Positions 53,173 to 62,148 of a DNA stretch of 64,000 nucleotides are shown in pieces. The DNA is from Armatimonadota bacterium (GTDB lineage: Bacteria > Sysuimicrobiota > Sysuimicrobiia > Sysuimicrobiales > Humicultoraceae): contig VGFA01000003.1 in the NCBI GenBank assembly GCA_016869025.1, positions 62,001 through 126,000 of the forward strand, in the 5' to 3' direction. The notes below the pieces were generated by a model. That model was given only the letters and a program-made list of their open reading frames with translations. It had not been told where the DNA came from and searched no databases. The position numbers were made by a program, and so were the translations under genes. Position 1 is the stretch's first letter. Every line of letters begins with the position of its first letter.

Positions 53173-54360
53173 ATGGTCAGGATCGGGCTGGCAGGAGCAG
53201 GCTTCGTCGCGGACATCCACGCGCACGCGCTCAAGACCCTGGAAGGCCGCGCGGCCCTCTGGGCCGTCTGCGCGGCCCGGCACGAGCGGGCTGAGGCATT
53301 TGCCCGGCGACACGGCGTCCCACACGTCGCTCTCAGCTACGAGGCGCTCCTGGCGAGGGACGACATTGACGCGGTGGATCTGTGCGTGCCCAACCACCTC
53401 CACGCGGAGATGGCGATTGCCGCGGCCCGCGCGGGCAAGCACATCATCGTCGAGAAACCCCTAACCGGGTATTTCGGCGACGACTCAACCGAGGAGCGCG
53501 TCGGCGAGGCCGTGCCAAAACCCCACATGTGGTCCCGGGCCCGCCATACCGCCCGCCAGATCCTGGACGCCGCCGTCACGGCTGGCGTGCGGCTCTGCTA
53601 CGCGGAGAACTTCGTCTACGCGCCGCCGGTCGAGAAGATCAGAAGGTTCATCCGCCAGAGCGGCGGAGTGATCCTTGACCTGCGCGCCGAGGAGAGCCAC
53701 TCGGGGTCTCATGCGGTCTACTCGCGCCGCTGGCGCACCTCAGGCGGCGGCTCGCTGTTGCGGATGGGATCGCATCCGGTGGGCGCGGTCCTGCACCTCA
53801 AGGCCTTCGAGGGAGGGCTGCGGGCCGGAGCGCCCATCCGGCCGGTGTGGGTCACCGCCGAGACCGCGCGGCTGACGGCCACAGAGGCCTTCCGCAGCCG
53901 CCCGGAGCGGTTCATGGTGGACGCCTGGGAGGACGTCGAGGACTGGTCGGTCGCCGTGATCGGTTTCGATGACGGCACCCGGGCGACCGTCTTCTCCACG
54001 GACGTCTCGTTGGGCGGGGTGAAGAACACGGTACAGGCCTACCTCTCCAACGCGGTGCTGTACGCGAACATCAATCCCAACAGTTCGGTGGTGACCTACG
54101 CGCCGGACGGCCGCATTCTGAGCGGCGAGTACATCGCCGAGAAGGTCGAGACCACCGCGGGCTGGCAGTTCGCATCCCCGGACGAGGACTGGATGCGTGG
54201 GTATCCCCAGGAGATGGCGGATTTCGTCCACGCCATCGCCTCTGGAGACGAGCCGCTGTCCGGCGCTGAGCTGGCCTACGACGTGGTGGACGTGATCTAC
54301 GCCGGGTATCTCTCGGCAGAGCAGGGCAGGCGGGTCGCGCTCGCCGAGATTCCACAATGA
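53173..54360 (+). CDS. Gfo/Idh/MocA-family oxidoreductase
   Basis: NAD(P)-dependent dehydrogenase, typically of sugars or inositols, 395 aa. The nucleotide motif is IGLAGAGFVADIHAHALKTL, the signature Lys is in IIVEKPLTG, and the C-terminal beta-sheet domain is complete. The start is ATG 53173, two nt after tctA stops; longer frames are only read-through of tctA. There is an unusual insert after EKPLTG (GDDSTEERVGEAVPKPHMWSR). It overlaps glpD by 4 nt (ATGA). The imported TTT ligand may be its substrate. Confidence 0.87.
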   Translation: MVRIGLAGAGFVADIHAHALKTLEGRAALWAVCAARHERAEAFARRHGVPHVALSYEALLARDDIDAVDLCVPNHLHAEMAIAAARAGKHIIVEKPLTGYFGDDSTEERVGEAVPKPHMWSRARHTARQILDAAVTAGVRLCYAENFVYAPPVEKIRRFIRQSGGVILDLRAEESHSGSHAVYSRRWRTSGGGSLLRMGSHPVGAVLHLKAFEGGLRAGAPIRPVWVTAETARLTATEAFRSRPERFMVDAWEDVEDWSVAVIGFDDGTRATVFSTDVSLGGVKNTVQAYLSNAVLYANINPNSSVVTYAPDGRILSGEYIAEKVETTAGWQFASPDEDWMRGYPQEMADFVHAIASGDEPLSGAELAYDVVDVIYAGYLSAEQGRRVALAEIPQ

Positions 54361-56009
54361 CTGCTGCTTCCCGAGCGGGGTCCCTGGCGGCGATAGGGCG
54401 CGGTGTCGAGGTACTGGTCATCGGCGGCGGGATCACCGGCGCCGGCGTGGCGCTGGACGCGGCATCACGGGGCTACCGCGTAGGGCTCGTCGAGCAGGCC
54501 GACTATGCCGGAGGGACCAGCAGCCGCTCGACGAAGCTAGTGCACGGCGGGATCCGCTACCTTCCCCAGGGCCACCTGGCCCTGGTGCGCGAAGGGCTGC
54601 GCGAGCGAGGCCGCCTGCTGCGCCTGGCGCCCCATCTGGTCCATCCCCTCTCGTTCATTGTGCCGCTCTACGCGGGTCTCCGGCGCCCGCTGGGTGTCTG
54701 GATCCCGTCATTCCTCAGACCGTTTGCGCCGCTGGGAATCCGGGTGGGCCTGGCGGCATACGATCTTTTCGCCAGGGACCCGGCGCTCCACCACCAGACG
54801 ATGTCGCGCGCGCAGGTTGAGCGCCAGGTGCCTGACCTGAAACCGGACGGGCTGCGCGGTGCCCTGGTCTACTACGACGCCCGCGCCGACGACGTCAGGT
54901 TGACGCACGCTGTCCTCGCAACGGCCCGGGCCCACGGCGCCGCAACGTGCAACTACGCCGCGGTCAGGGCCTTGCGCCGCGATGGGGATCGCATTGCGGG
55001 CGCGGCGGTCGAGGATCGGCTTACCGGCCGCTCGTTCGAGGTGAGCGCCCGTTTCGTGGTCAACGCGACCGGAATCTGGGGGGAACAGATCGCGGCGCTG
55101 GACCCCAAACCCGAGTTTCGGATCCGCCACAGCAAGGGATCGCACCTGGTGCTGCGCCCGGGCGCCGTGGCGCACAAGGAAGCCATTGTGATCCCGGAGA
55201 CCGACGACGGCCGGCTGGCGTTCATCGTGCCGTGGGCGGGTCGCCACGTGCTGGGCACGACCGATGACGCCTACGATGGTGACCTGTCGTCGCCTCTCGT
55301 GACAGGCGGCGACGTTGACTACCTGCTGGACCACGCCAACCGCTATCTCAGGCGGCCGCTGGGAAGCGGCGATGTGACCGGCGCGTTCGCGGGCATCCGG
55401 CCGCTGGTCGCCTCGGCATCCGGGCCGACATCGGTGATGGGACGCGACCATCACGTTGCGGTCTCGCCTGGAGGGCTGATAAGCATCGTGGGCGGCAAAC
55501 TGACCGGGTACCGGGCAATGGCCGAGGACACCGTGGACGCGATCGCCGCGCGCGATGGCACACGCCGTCCCTGCAGGACCGCGGACCTGCCCCTGGCCGG
55601 CGGCGCAGGACTGGAGCAGGCTCGCGCGGCCCTCGCCGCTGCCGGCCTGGCACCGGACCAGCAGGTCCACCTGCTCGAGTCCTACGGCGCTGCGAGCCTG
55701 GACGTGCTGGCGCTGATGAAGGCCGAACCTGCCCTGGCCGGACGGCTGGTCGCGGGCTTCGCGGCCACCGCGGCCGAGGTGGTGTATGCCTGCAGGGCTG
55801 AGCAGGCCTCGATGCTGACCGACTGCATGTTCCTGCGCACGCGGCTGGCAGTGCTGGATGCCGGAGCGGCCGACGCCGCGGTCGAAACCGTGGCGTCGCT
55901 CATGGCGGCCGAACTGGGATGGGACGCGGCCGAGGTCTGCCGCCAGCGGGAGTTCTACGAGGAGCAGCGCGAGCGGGAATCTAGCTGGAAGATCTCCCGC
56001 GCCCTCTGA
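54357..56009 (+). CDS. glpD: Aerobic-type glycerol-3-phosphate dehydrogenase GlpD
   Basis: FAD enzyme that oxidises glycerol-3-phosphate to dihydroxyacetone phosphate and passes electrons to quinone; peripheral membrane protein, 550 aa. The FAD motif is VLVIGGGITGAGVALDAASRGYRVGLVE, followed by GTSSRSTKLVHGGIRYL (family signature), YYDARADDVRLT, HSKGSHLVL and the C-terminal DAO-C helical domain. It is the last gene of the plus-strand operon and ends exactly one base before the stop of the convergent glycerophosphodiesterase gene. It would use the product of that enzyme. Confidence 0.93.
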   Translation: MTAASRAGSLAAIGRGVEVLVIGGGITGAGVALDAASRGYRVGLVEQADYAGGTSSRSTKLVHGGIRYLPQGHLALVREGLRERGRLLRLAPHLVHPLSFIVPLYAGLRRPLGVWIPSFLRPFAPLGIRVGLAAYDLFARDPALHHQTMSRAQVERQVPDLKPDGLRGALVYYDARADDVRLTHAVLATARAHGAATCNYAAVRALRRDGDRIAGAAVEDRLTGRSFEVSARFVVNATGIWGEQIAALDPKPEFRIRHSKGSHLVLRPGAVAHKEAIVIPETDDGRLAFIVPWAGRHVLGTTDDAYDGDLSSPLVTGGDVDYLLDHANRYLRRPLGSGDVTGAFAGIRPLVASASGPTSVMGRDHHVAVSPGGLISIVGGKLTGYRAMAEDTVDAIAARDGTRRPCRTADLPLAGGAGLEQARAALAAAGLAPDQQVHLLESYGAASLDVLALMKAEPALAGRLVAGFAATAAEVVYACRAEQASMLTDCMFLRTRLAVLDAGAADAAVETVASLMAAELGWDAAEVCRQREFYEEQRERESSWKISRAL

Positions 56010-56789
56010 TTAGGCCTGCCGGGCCGCGACAGCCGGCGGCAGCGGGTGACCACGCGCTGACAGGAACTCGCGCAGCCGGTCCGGATAGTTGGACATCACG
56101 CCGTCGGGCGCCATCCCTACCACGTGCGCCAGGCACAACGGATCGTCCACGGTCCAGGTCTCCACGCGCAGGGCTGCCGCGTGCGCCGCGCCAACCATCT
56201 CTGGGGTCAGGTAGGCCCAGTGTGGGTGCAGGGCGTCGGCCCCTGCGTCCAGGGCCAGGCCGACCGGGTCCACCGGCCGGCCCACAAACAGCACGGCGGC
56301 GTCCATGGTGGTGCCCAGGCGGGTCGCCTCGGCTTTCAGCTCCACCAGCACCGGGTGGTCAAACGACGACGCGGTCACCGAGGGGTGTCCGGTGGAGCGA
56401 ACCTCAGCCGCCACGCGAGCTGCGATCCCAGAGTAGTAGATTGGACCGTTCTTGACCTCGACGATGACGCGTACGGACCGGAGCAAATCAAGGGCCTCGG
56501 CCAGCGTTGGGATGCGCTCACCTGCAAACCGCTCGCCAAACCACCGCCCTGCGTCCAGGCGGCGCATCGCCGCCAGGGTCTGGTCTCTAACCAAGCCGCG
56601 ACCATCCGTGGTGCGGTCCAGCATGGGGTCGTGAATCACGACCAACTCGCCGTCGCTGGTCAGGTGCACGTCCAGCTCGACCGCGTCCACGCCGATCTCC
56701 AGAGCCCTCCGGAACGCGGCCAGCGTGTTCTCGGGTGCCTCGGCCGAGGCACCCCGGTGGGCTACCACCTGAGGAATCCTGCCGCTCAC
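56010..56789 (-). CDS. ugpQ: Glycerophosphodiester phosphodiesterase (UgpQ-like, cytosolic)
   Basis: Hydrolyses glycerophosphodiesters to glycerol-3-phosphate and an alcohol. The 259 aa protein has no signal peptide. The catalytic motif is VVAHRGASAEAPENTLAAF with the two His/Glu metal-site residues, followed by VELDVHLTSDGELVVIHDP and VEVKNGP. It is the last gene of the minus-strand ABC operon; in E. coli ugpQ ends the ugp operon, whereas here it is 47 kb away from ugpBAE and instead sits with a different ABC importer. Confidence 0.9.
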   Translation of the reverse strand: MSGRIPQVVAHRGASAEAPENTLAAFRRALEIGVDAVELDVHLTSDGELVVIHDPMLDRTTDGRGLVRDQTLAAMRRLDAGRWFGERFAGERIPTLAEALDLLRSVRVIVEVKNGPIYYSGIAARVAAEVRSTGHPSVTASSFDHPVLVELKAEATRLGTTMDAAVLFVGRPVDPVGLALDAGADALHPHWAYLTPEMVGAAHAAALRVETWTVDDPLCLAHVVGMAPDGVMSNYPDRLREFLSARGHPLPPAVAARQA

Positions 56790-56798
56790 CTCGACACC

Positions 56799-57617
56799 TC
56801 AATCCTGGATGAGCTGATCGAGCCGCTCCAAAATGAAGTCCGGCCGCGGGTCGGCGGCCATCGCAGCCGCAACCGTGGTCACGCCTGTCAGCACGAGGGC
56901 CGTGGCCATGCCCGAGGCACGGCCCATCACGATGTCGGTCTCCAGCCTGTCCCCGGCGATCAGGCTATCGGCGGGCGGCACGCCCAGCCGCTCGGCCAGC
57001 ACGCGGCCCATGATGGGCGAGGGCTTTCCCACGACCTCCTCCACCCGATGGCCGGTGGCGGCCTCTACCGCCGCGATCACCGCACCGCAATCCGGAAGCC
57101 CGCCCTCCGGCGTAGGGCAGTACGCGTCCCGGTTGGTGGCCACGAACCGTGCGCCGGCCCTGATCGCGTCAAAGGCCACCTGGAGCTTGCGGTAGTCAAA
57201 AGTGCGGTCGAAGCAGGCCACCACGATCTCCACATCGCCGGGAGAATCGGTGAGCACGAATCCCGCGGATTCCAGTTCTGAGCGCACCGAATCCTCCCCG
57301 ATCACGAAGAGCCGGGCCCCTGGGGATGTGACCCGGAGGTGCCTGACGAGCACATAGGATGAGTTGACCACATCCCCCGGCCCAGCCGGAATGCCCAGCC
57401 GCGTCAACTTCGCCGCGTACTCCTCCCGGTTGCGCAATGGGTTGTTGGACAGGAAAACAACCGGTTTGCCGGCAGCCCGCAAATACGCGACGGTGCGCAC
57501 TGCTCCCGGCAGCAGTGCTTCGCCCAAGTAGACCGTGCCGTCCAGGTCGAAGGCATATCCGGCGTACAGACGGTCCGGCCGCCGCACCACCGGACCCATG
57601 TTGCGCGCCGTGCGCAC
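56799..57617 (-). CDS. HAD-IIA phosphatase (NagD / glycerol-phosphate phosphatase type)
   Basis: Phosphatase with the HAD fold and a IIA cap, 272 aa. Motif I FDLDGTVYLG, motif II FLSNNP, Lys in VGKPSPIM and motif IV GDRLETDIVMG are complete. Family members include the mycobacterial glycerol-3-phosphate phosphatase and phosphoglycolate phosphatases. Next to a glycerophosphodiesterase, glycerol-3-phosphate is a likely substrate. The start at 57617 is GTG; ATG 57599 is possible. One base separates it from the permease stop. Confidence 0.85.
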   Translation of the reverse strand: MRTARNMGPVVRRPDRLYAGYAFDLDGTVYLGEALLPGAVRTVAYLRAAGKPVVFLSNNPLRNREEYAAKLTRLGIPAGPGDVVNSSYVLVRHLRVTSPGARLFVIGEDSVRSELESAGFVLTDSPGDVEIVVACFDRTFDYRKLQVAFDAIRAGARFVATNRDAYCPTPEGGLPDCGAVIAAVEAATGHRVEEVVGKPSPIMGRVLAERLGVPPADSLIAGDRLETDIVMGRASGMATALVLTGVTTVAAAMAADPRPDFILERLDQLIQD

Positions 57618-57618
57618 G

Positions 57619-59340
57619 CTACCCGCCGCCCGAACCGAACAGGCCGCCCATTCGCGCGCCCGTCAGCCGGTAGACCGCGTACAGCGTGGCGGCGCAGAGC
57701 AGGATCAGGACAAACCCTAGAGCAGCGGCCTGCCCGATCGTGCCGGACGTGTAGAATGTGAAAATGCCCACGGTCATCGTTTCCCAACCAGGCAGGACCA
57801 GCAGTATGGTCGCCGCCGCCTCCTGTAGCGCGAACATCAGCGAGAACAGGGCGCCTGCCAGCACCCCGCGCCAGATGAGCGGAAGCGTGATGTCGAAGAA
57901 CGTCCGCAGCCCTGAGGCGCCCACGCTCGCGGCCGACTCCTCCATGGAACGGTGAAGGCCCAGCAGGGACGCATACGTCGCCCGCACCGTGTACGGCATG
58001 CGGCGGACTGCCAGTACGAGCGGCATGATGATCCACATGCGGCTCAGCACAAGGCCGATTGCCGGAAGCGGGAAGTGAAACGCTCGGATGTAGGCGATCC
58101 CCAGCGCGGTCCCGGGCAGGGCCAGGATCAGGATGACGGCGGAGTCAATCACCCCCCTCCCAGGCAGCGTGCTGCGGGCCAGTACCCATCCGATGGGAAC
58201 GCCGAACGCCAGGATAATCAGCACCGCGATTGCGCTCCAACGCAGGGTGTTGATCAGGTAGACGGGCGTCAGGTGCAGCACCTGATCCAGGTGCGCCAGC
58301 GTGAACCGGGTCGGAAACGGCGTGAGCGACCAGGCCTTACCAAACGCCGCCAGCGTGACGCCCAGGTACGGCAGGAACGCCACGGTCAGGACTACGATGA
58401 AGAACGCCGGCGCCAGCACCCCGGCCACGCCCCTGAGGGGGCGCCTCTCGACCGCGCGGTAGGAGACGACGGCGTACTCGCGCAACCCCACGATGCGCCG
58501 GGCGATCACCAGAAAGACGATAGCCATGGCGGCCATGAGGGCGCCGATTACAATACCCATCTTGAACAACCGGTTATCAATGTACTGAACTATGTTCAGG
58601 TAGGCCTGGGACGAGATCAGATCCTGCATCCCGACGACGAGTGGCGTGGCGAAATCCGCAAACGCCAGGATGAAGACAAGCGTGGCGCCCGAGATGAAGC
58701 CCGGGGTGACGAGCGGAATAGTGATGTCGCGTATCTTTCTCAGGCCGCGAGAACCCATCGCCTCGGCGGCCTCTTCGAGCGAGGCGTCGAGTTTGCTGAG
58801 ACCGTCCACGACGTTGAGCGTGATGAGCGGGAAGTAGTGCATGATCATCGCCAGCAGCACGCCGTGCCAGCCGTAGATGAAGTTGATCGGCCTGGCAAGG
58901 CCAAAGTAGTCCATCAGGATGACGTTGATTGTGCCTGCGCGGCCCAGGACGAACACCAATCCCATTATGCCCACCAGCGGGGGCATGATTATGGGCAGGA
59001 TGGTCAGGTACGAGAACGTCTCGCGGCCGGGGAAGTCGTACCGGACAAGCAGGAAGGCGGCAAGGAACCCGATCACGACGCAGCCGACAACCGTGCCGGC
59101 CGAGACTATGAGCGAGTTCACGAGCGACCGCCTGTAGAAGCCGTCGGTGGCGAAGTCCCGAAGAAAGGCGAGGGTGAGCTTCCCTTCCTCCGTCGTCACC
59201 GCGTCCACGAAGAGACGCCACAGCGGGAAGGCGATGAACAGGAAGAGAAACGCGTATATCGGCAGGGCCACTACAATGGCGGGCACGCGCGGCCGCGCCA
59301 CGGGATGCGCTGCCGTTGCCCGAACGGTCCGCGGCGTCAT
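57619..59340 (-). CDS. ABC importer permease, fused two-domain (FbpB/AfuB type)
   Basis: Membrane permease with two homologous halves in one chain, 573 aa and about twelve helices. Each half has a coupling loop: LEEAAEAMGSRGLRKIRDITIPLVTPG and MEESAASVGASGLRTFFDITLPLIWRG. The layout is that of ferric and sugar-phosphate importers (FbpB, AfuB). Its ATG overlaps the ATPase stop by 4 nt. With 59337..60416 and 60488..61624 it makes a complete importer, possibly also served by the paralogous receptor at 4181..5314. Confidence 0.9.
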   Translation of the reverse strand: MTPRTVRATAAHPVARPRVPAIVVALPIYAFLFLFIAFPLWRLFVDAVTTEEGKLTLAFLRDFATDGFYRRSLVNSLIVSAGTVVGCVVIGFLAAFLLVRYDFPGRETFSYLTILPIIMPPLVGIMGLVFVLGRAGTINVILMDYFGLARPINFIYGWHGVLLAMIMHYFPLITLNVVDGLSKLDASLEEAAEAMGSRGLRKIRDITIPLVTPGFISGATLVFILAFADFATPLVVGMQDLISSQAYLNIVQYIDNRLFKMGIVIGALMAAMAIVFLVIARRIVGLREYAVVSYRAVERRPLRGVAGVLAPAFFIVVLTVAFLPYLGVTLAAFGKAWSLTPFPTRFTLAHLDQVLHLTPVYLINTLRWSAIAVLIILAFGVPIGWVLARSTLPGRGVIDSAVILILALPGTALGIAYIRAFHFPLPAIGLVLSRMWIIMPLVLAVRRMPYTVRATYASLLGLHRSMEESAASVGASGLRTFFDITLPLIWRGVLAGALFSLMFALQEAAATILLVLPGWETMTVGIFTFYTSGTIGQAAALGFVLILLCAATLYAVYRLTGARMGGLFGSGGG

Positions 59341-60416
59341 GCCTGGCGCTCCGCCGGGAAGACCAGCGCGGACGCAGCGGTGAACCCCACGGTTATCTCC
59401 CGGCCGGGACCCAGGAGCTGGTGGCGCCTTGGATCGTGGACGTCCACCAGGAGCACCACGCCATCGCCGGCATCCACCTCGTAACGAACCACGTTGCCCA
59501 TGTACTGCGAGACGGCGACGCGACCTCGCACCACTACACCCAGATCGCCTCGGCCTTCGGCAAGCGTCAGGTTCTCTGGCCGGATCGCCACGACGGCCGC
59601 GCTGCCCGGCTTGACCGTACCAACTGCCCTTCCCCGCAGGATGCCCGCAGGGGTCTTCAGGGCCACCATCTCGCCGGAGACCTCGGTTACAGTACCGGAC
59701 ACCAGATTGTTGGTGCCGATGAAATCGGCGACGAACAGCCCGGCCGGCTGCTCGTAGAGCTCGACCGGCGTTCCTATTTGCAGTACGCGGCCCGCGTCCA
59801 TGACCGCAATGCGATCCGAGAGAACCATCGCTTCTTCCTGGTCGTGGGTAACGTAGATCGTGGTGATGTGCAGGTCCTGCTGTAGACGACGGATCTCGCT
59901 ACGCAGCCGGGCCCGCACCTTCGCGTCCAGGTTGCTGAGCGGCTCGTCGAGCAGCAGCACGCGCGGGTTCAACACGAGCGCGCGCGCCACCGCCACCCGC
60001 TGCTGCTGGCCGCCGCTAAGCTGGCCCGGGGTGCGGGACTCCAGCCCCTCGAGGCCAACCTGCACGAGTGTATCCATCACGCGGGTCTTGATCTCTGCCT
60101 GCGGTGTGCGCTGGATCTTCAAGCCGTAGGCGACGTTCTCGAAGACCGTCATGTGCGGCCAGAGTGCGTAGTTCTGGAAGACGATCCCAATGCCGCGCTC
60201 GGCCGGGGGGATGCCGTTCATCGGCGTGTCGCCGAAGAAGACCGATCCTTCATCGGGATCGTAGAACCCGGCGACGATCCGCAGCGTGGTCGTCTTGCCG
60301 CACCCGGAAGGCCCCAGCAGAGTAAAGAACTCGCCTTCGGCGATGGTGAGCGAAACCCCGGCCATCGCCTCGACCGCCTTGAACCGCTTTACAAGGTCAA
60401 TCAGCCGTACCTGCAT
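59337..60416 (-). CDS. ABC importer ATPase (FbpC/PotA/UgpC type)
   Basis: ATP-binding subunit, 359 aa. Walker A GPSGCGKTT (residues about 34-42), signature LSGGQQQRVAVARAL, Walker B VLLLDEPLSNLD, H-loop VTHDQEEAM, and a C-terminal TOBE domain (ASALVFPAE end). It belongs to the wide subfamily that includes UgpC and MalK, whose members can serve several permeases. As ugpBAE in this window lacks an ATPase, this protein is a candidate partner. Confidence 0.92.
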   Translation of the reverse strand: MQVRLIDLVKRFKAVEAMAGVSLTIAEGEFFTLLGPSGCGKTTTLRIVAGFYDPDEGSVFFGDTPMNGIPPAERGIGIVFQNYALWPHMTVFENVAYGLKIQRTPQAEIKTRVMDTLVQVGLEGLESRTPGQLSGGQQQRVAVARALVLNPRVLLLDEPLSNLDAKVRARLRSEIRRLQQDLHITTIYVTHDQEEAMVLSDRIAVMDAGRVLQIGTPVELYEQPAGLFVADFIGTNNLVSGTVTEVSGEMVALKTPAGILRGRAVGTVKPGSAAVVAIRPENLTLAEGRGDLGVVVRGRVAVSQYMGNVVRYEVDAGDGVVLLVDVHDPRRHQLLGPGREITVGFTAASALVFPAERQA

Positions 60417-60443
60417 CCGAAGTCACTCCTCTGGGCGGAAGCC

Positions 60444-60473
60444 GGGGGCGGGCGCCGAAAGGCGCACACCCCC
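60444..60473 (-). repeat. Intercistronic stem-loop between receptor and ATPase genes
   Basis: Thirteen-base arms (60444-60456 and 60461-60473) close on a four-base loop. As RNA of the minus strand the stem has one G-U pair and one mismatch. It lies in the 71-nt gap after the receptor gene, parallel to the stem-loop after ugpB, and has no T-run. It may keep receptor mRNA in excess. Confidence 0.6.
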
Positions 60474-60487
60474 GATCCAAGCAGACC

Positions 60488-61624
60488 TTACGGGCAGTGC
60501 AGCTTCTGGAGGTCCTTGTGCCGCTCGAGGATCAACTTGCGGAACACCTCGTTGACCTCGCTGTAACGCTTCTCGGCCACGTCGTCGTCGTAGACGTTCC
60601 GGACCGGCTTGTCGAAGAACGACCGCGCGCCGGCGAACTCCGCCATGCGCTCCACCGGCGAACCGGCGGGTCCTTCCAGCCGGTACTTGGGCGCGATGCC
60701 GAACTGCCCGCGCGACATCATCACCCGCTGCCCCTCGTCGCTGAGCGCGAACTGGATGAAGGCTCTGGCAGCCCTCAAGCTCCGAGACCCGGCCAGGACC
60801 GCCAGGGGCTCGGGGGTAACGAACCCGGCGGTCGGGGTCACATACTTCAGATCGTGCCCTCCTAGCACATCCTCGAACGCCATGTAGGCGGGCACGGCGT
60901 ATCCTACTGCGAATTCACCCTTGGCCACGACCGTGGGCACATCGCGGCTGCGTGCTACGAACATCCCGGTGTTGGCGCCCAACCTCTGCGACCACTCCCA
61001 GCCCTTCTGCCAGCCGAGCATCTGCAACATGACCTCATACGAGGCATGGTTGGAGCTCGACCGGTCAGGAGTGCACTGTGCAACCTGCCCCTTGAGGCGG
61101 CAATCGAGCAGGTCATCCCAGTCGCGGATCGTCTCCACACCCAAACGCCTCATGAGGCGTGGGTGCCAGATCAGCCCGTACGGGGTCAGGCAGCAACCAA
61201 CCCAGAAACCCTTGGGATCCTTGAGCCGGATGGGCTTGGGTGTCCCGATCGTGGCCGGTATGTCTCGCAGGACCGCCTCGGGGACCTCGTGAGCCACCAG
61301 GAGCTTACGGTCCGCCAGGTCGTCGAACAGCGCGGGCTCGCCGCCCCAGAAGACGTCTGCCTCAGGCCGGCCGCCCCACTCCCGGATCCGGCCGTAGGCC
61401 ACGGGCGTACCTGCCGAGACCACGGTCACCCGCACGGCGGTGCCGAACTGCCGGCGCGCGAACTCCGTGAAGGCGGCCACCGTTGGGTCTGCGACGGTCC
61501 GCGCAACAGGCGTGATCACGACGAGCCGGTCCTCGATGGTCACCTGTGCCCTGGTCGGCACCGCGTTCAGGGCCGTCAGCGCAAGACTGACCGCTACAAT
61601 AACGATCCAGACGGTCCGGTGCAT
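60488..61624 (-). CDS. ABC importer solute-binding protein, Fbp/Afu type (paralogue of 4181..5314)
   Basis: Receptor of the importer encoded by the next two genes, 378 aa, with signal sequence MHRTVWIVIVAVSLALTALNAVPTRA written in part by hydrophobic residues 4-20. Shared blocks with the paralogue include RPEAD, DWDDLLDCRLKGQ, GWQKGWEW, SRDVPT, LSDEGQR and LHCP at the very end. Downstream genes code for a glycerophosphodiesterase and a HAD phosphatase, so the ligand may be a phosphodiester or sugar phosphate, as for AfuA, rather than iron. GGGGAGGT lies before the ATG. Confidence 0.88.
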   Translation of the reverse strand: MHRTVWIVIVAVSLALTALNAVPTRAQVTIEDRLVVITPVARTVADPTVAAFTEFARRQFGTAVRVTVVSAGTPVAYGRIREWGGRPEADVFWGGEPALFDDLADRKLLVAHEVPEAVLRDIPATIGTPKPIRLKDPKGFWVGCCLTPYGLIWHPRLMRRLGVETIRDWDDLLDCRLKGQVAQCTPDRSSSNHASYEVMLQMLGWQKGWEWSQRLGANTGMFVARSRDVPTVVAKGEFAVGYAVPAYMAFEDVLGGHDLKYVTPTAGFVTPEPLAVLAGSRSLRAARAFIQFALSDEGQRVMMSRGQFGIAPKYRLEGPAGSPVERMAEFAGARSFFDKPVRNVYDDDVAEKRYSEVNEVFRKLILERHKDLQKLHCP

Positions 61625-61683
61625 ATCTGATCTACCTCCCCTCGACCTCTAGCCCGTCAACCCACCCCCACACAGGTTTCTTT

Positions 61684-62043
61684 CTACTCGTCTCGACCGA
61701 ACTCCTTGACCGTTCCCAGCAACCCCTCCACCCGCGAGAGCACCGCCCCCTCGTCCAGGCCCGCGATCACCTCACGCCCACCCAGTATGAACGCCGGATA
61801 GCGGCGCGGCCGGTGTCGGATGATGCGCGCGATCCACGTCAGCGAGAACGGCTCGACCAGGTACACGGCGACCCGGCCCCCGAAGACCACCTGCAGCCGG
61901 TCCAGAAGATGGAAGAGGCGGTAGGCCTCGCCCCTGTCCGCGCCGGAGCCCGGGACAGACAGGCGCGGGGGGCCGCCTCCGGTCAGGCCGCGTGCGAGGA
62001 CCTCGACCGTCAGCAACCGAACCTCGCCAAGGGGCGGCTCCAT
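61684..62043 (-). CDS. Small protein of unknown function
   Basis: Not recognised. From ATG 62043 (MEPPLGEVRLLTVEVL) the product is 119 aa; a longer reading to 62166 is open but would overlap the lipid kinase start. It begins with a strand (EVRLLTVEVLARGL), has helix YRLFHLLDRLQVVFGG, then VAVYLVEPF, RRYPAFILGGREVIAGL and a final amphipathic helix. The strand-helix order and PAFILGG (a possible cis-proline) hint at a thioredoxin-like fold without a CxxC. It precedes the ABC receptor gene on the same strand by 59 nt. Confidence 0.55.
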   Translation of the reverse strand: MEPPLGEVRLLTVEVLARGLTGGGPPRLSVPGSGADRGEAYRLFHLLDRLQVVFGGRVAVYLVEPFSLTWIARIIRHRPRRYPAFILGGREVIAGLDEGAVLSRVEGLLGTVKEFGRDE

Positions 62044-62148
62044 GCATAAAGACTCCGAGCAACCGGGCGGCAACTCCTGCCACCCCAGCAGGAGTTGCAG
62101 GAGATCCCTGGTAGTTATCCCCTCGTTGCCACTTGTCAGACCCGGGGC

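Noticed and set aside
57952-59484. Open plus-strand frame of 510 codons
   Set aside because: It lies fully opposite the ABC permease gene, is dominated by Arg, Asp, His and Gln in no fold-like pattern, and has no ribosome site. It is a GC-driven shadow.
57619-61624. Ferric iron importer
   Set aside because: The family label fits, but the operon carries a glycerophosphodiesterase and a phosphatase and no iron-related gene or Fur-like site was seen. Kept as substrate unknown.
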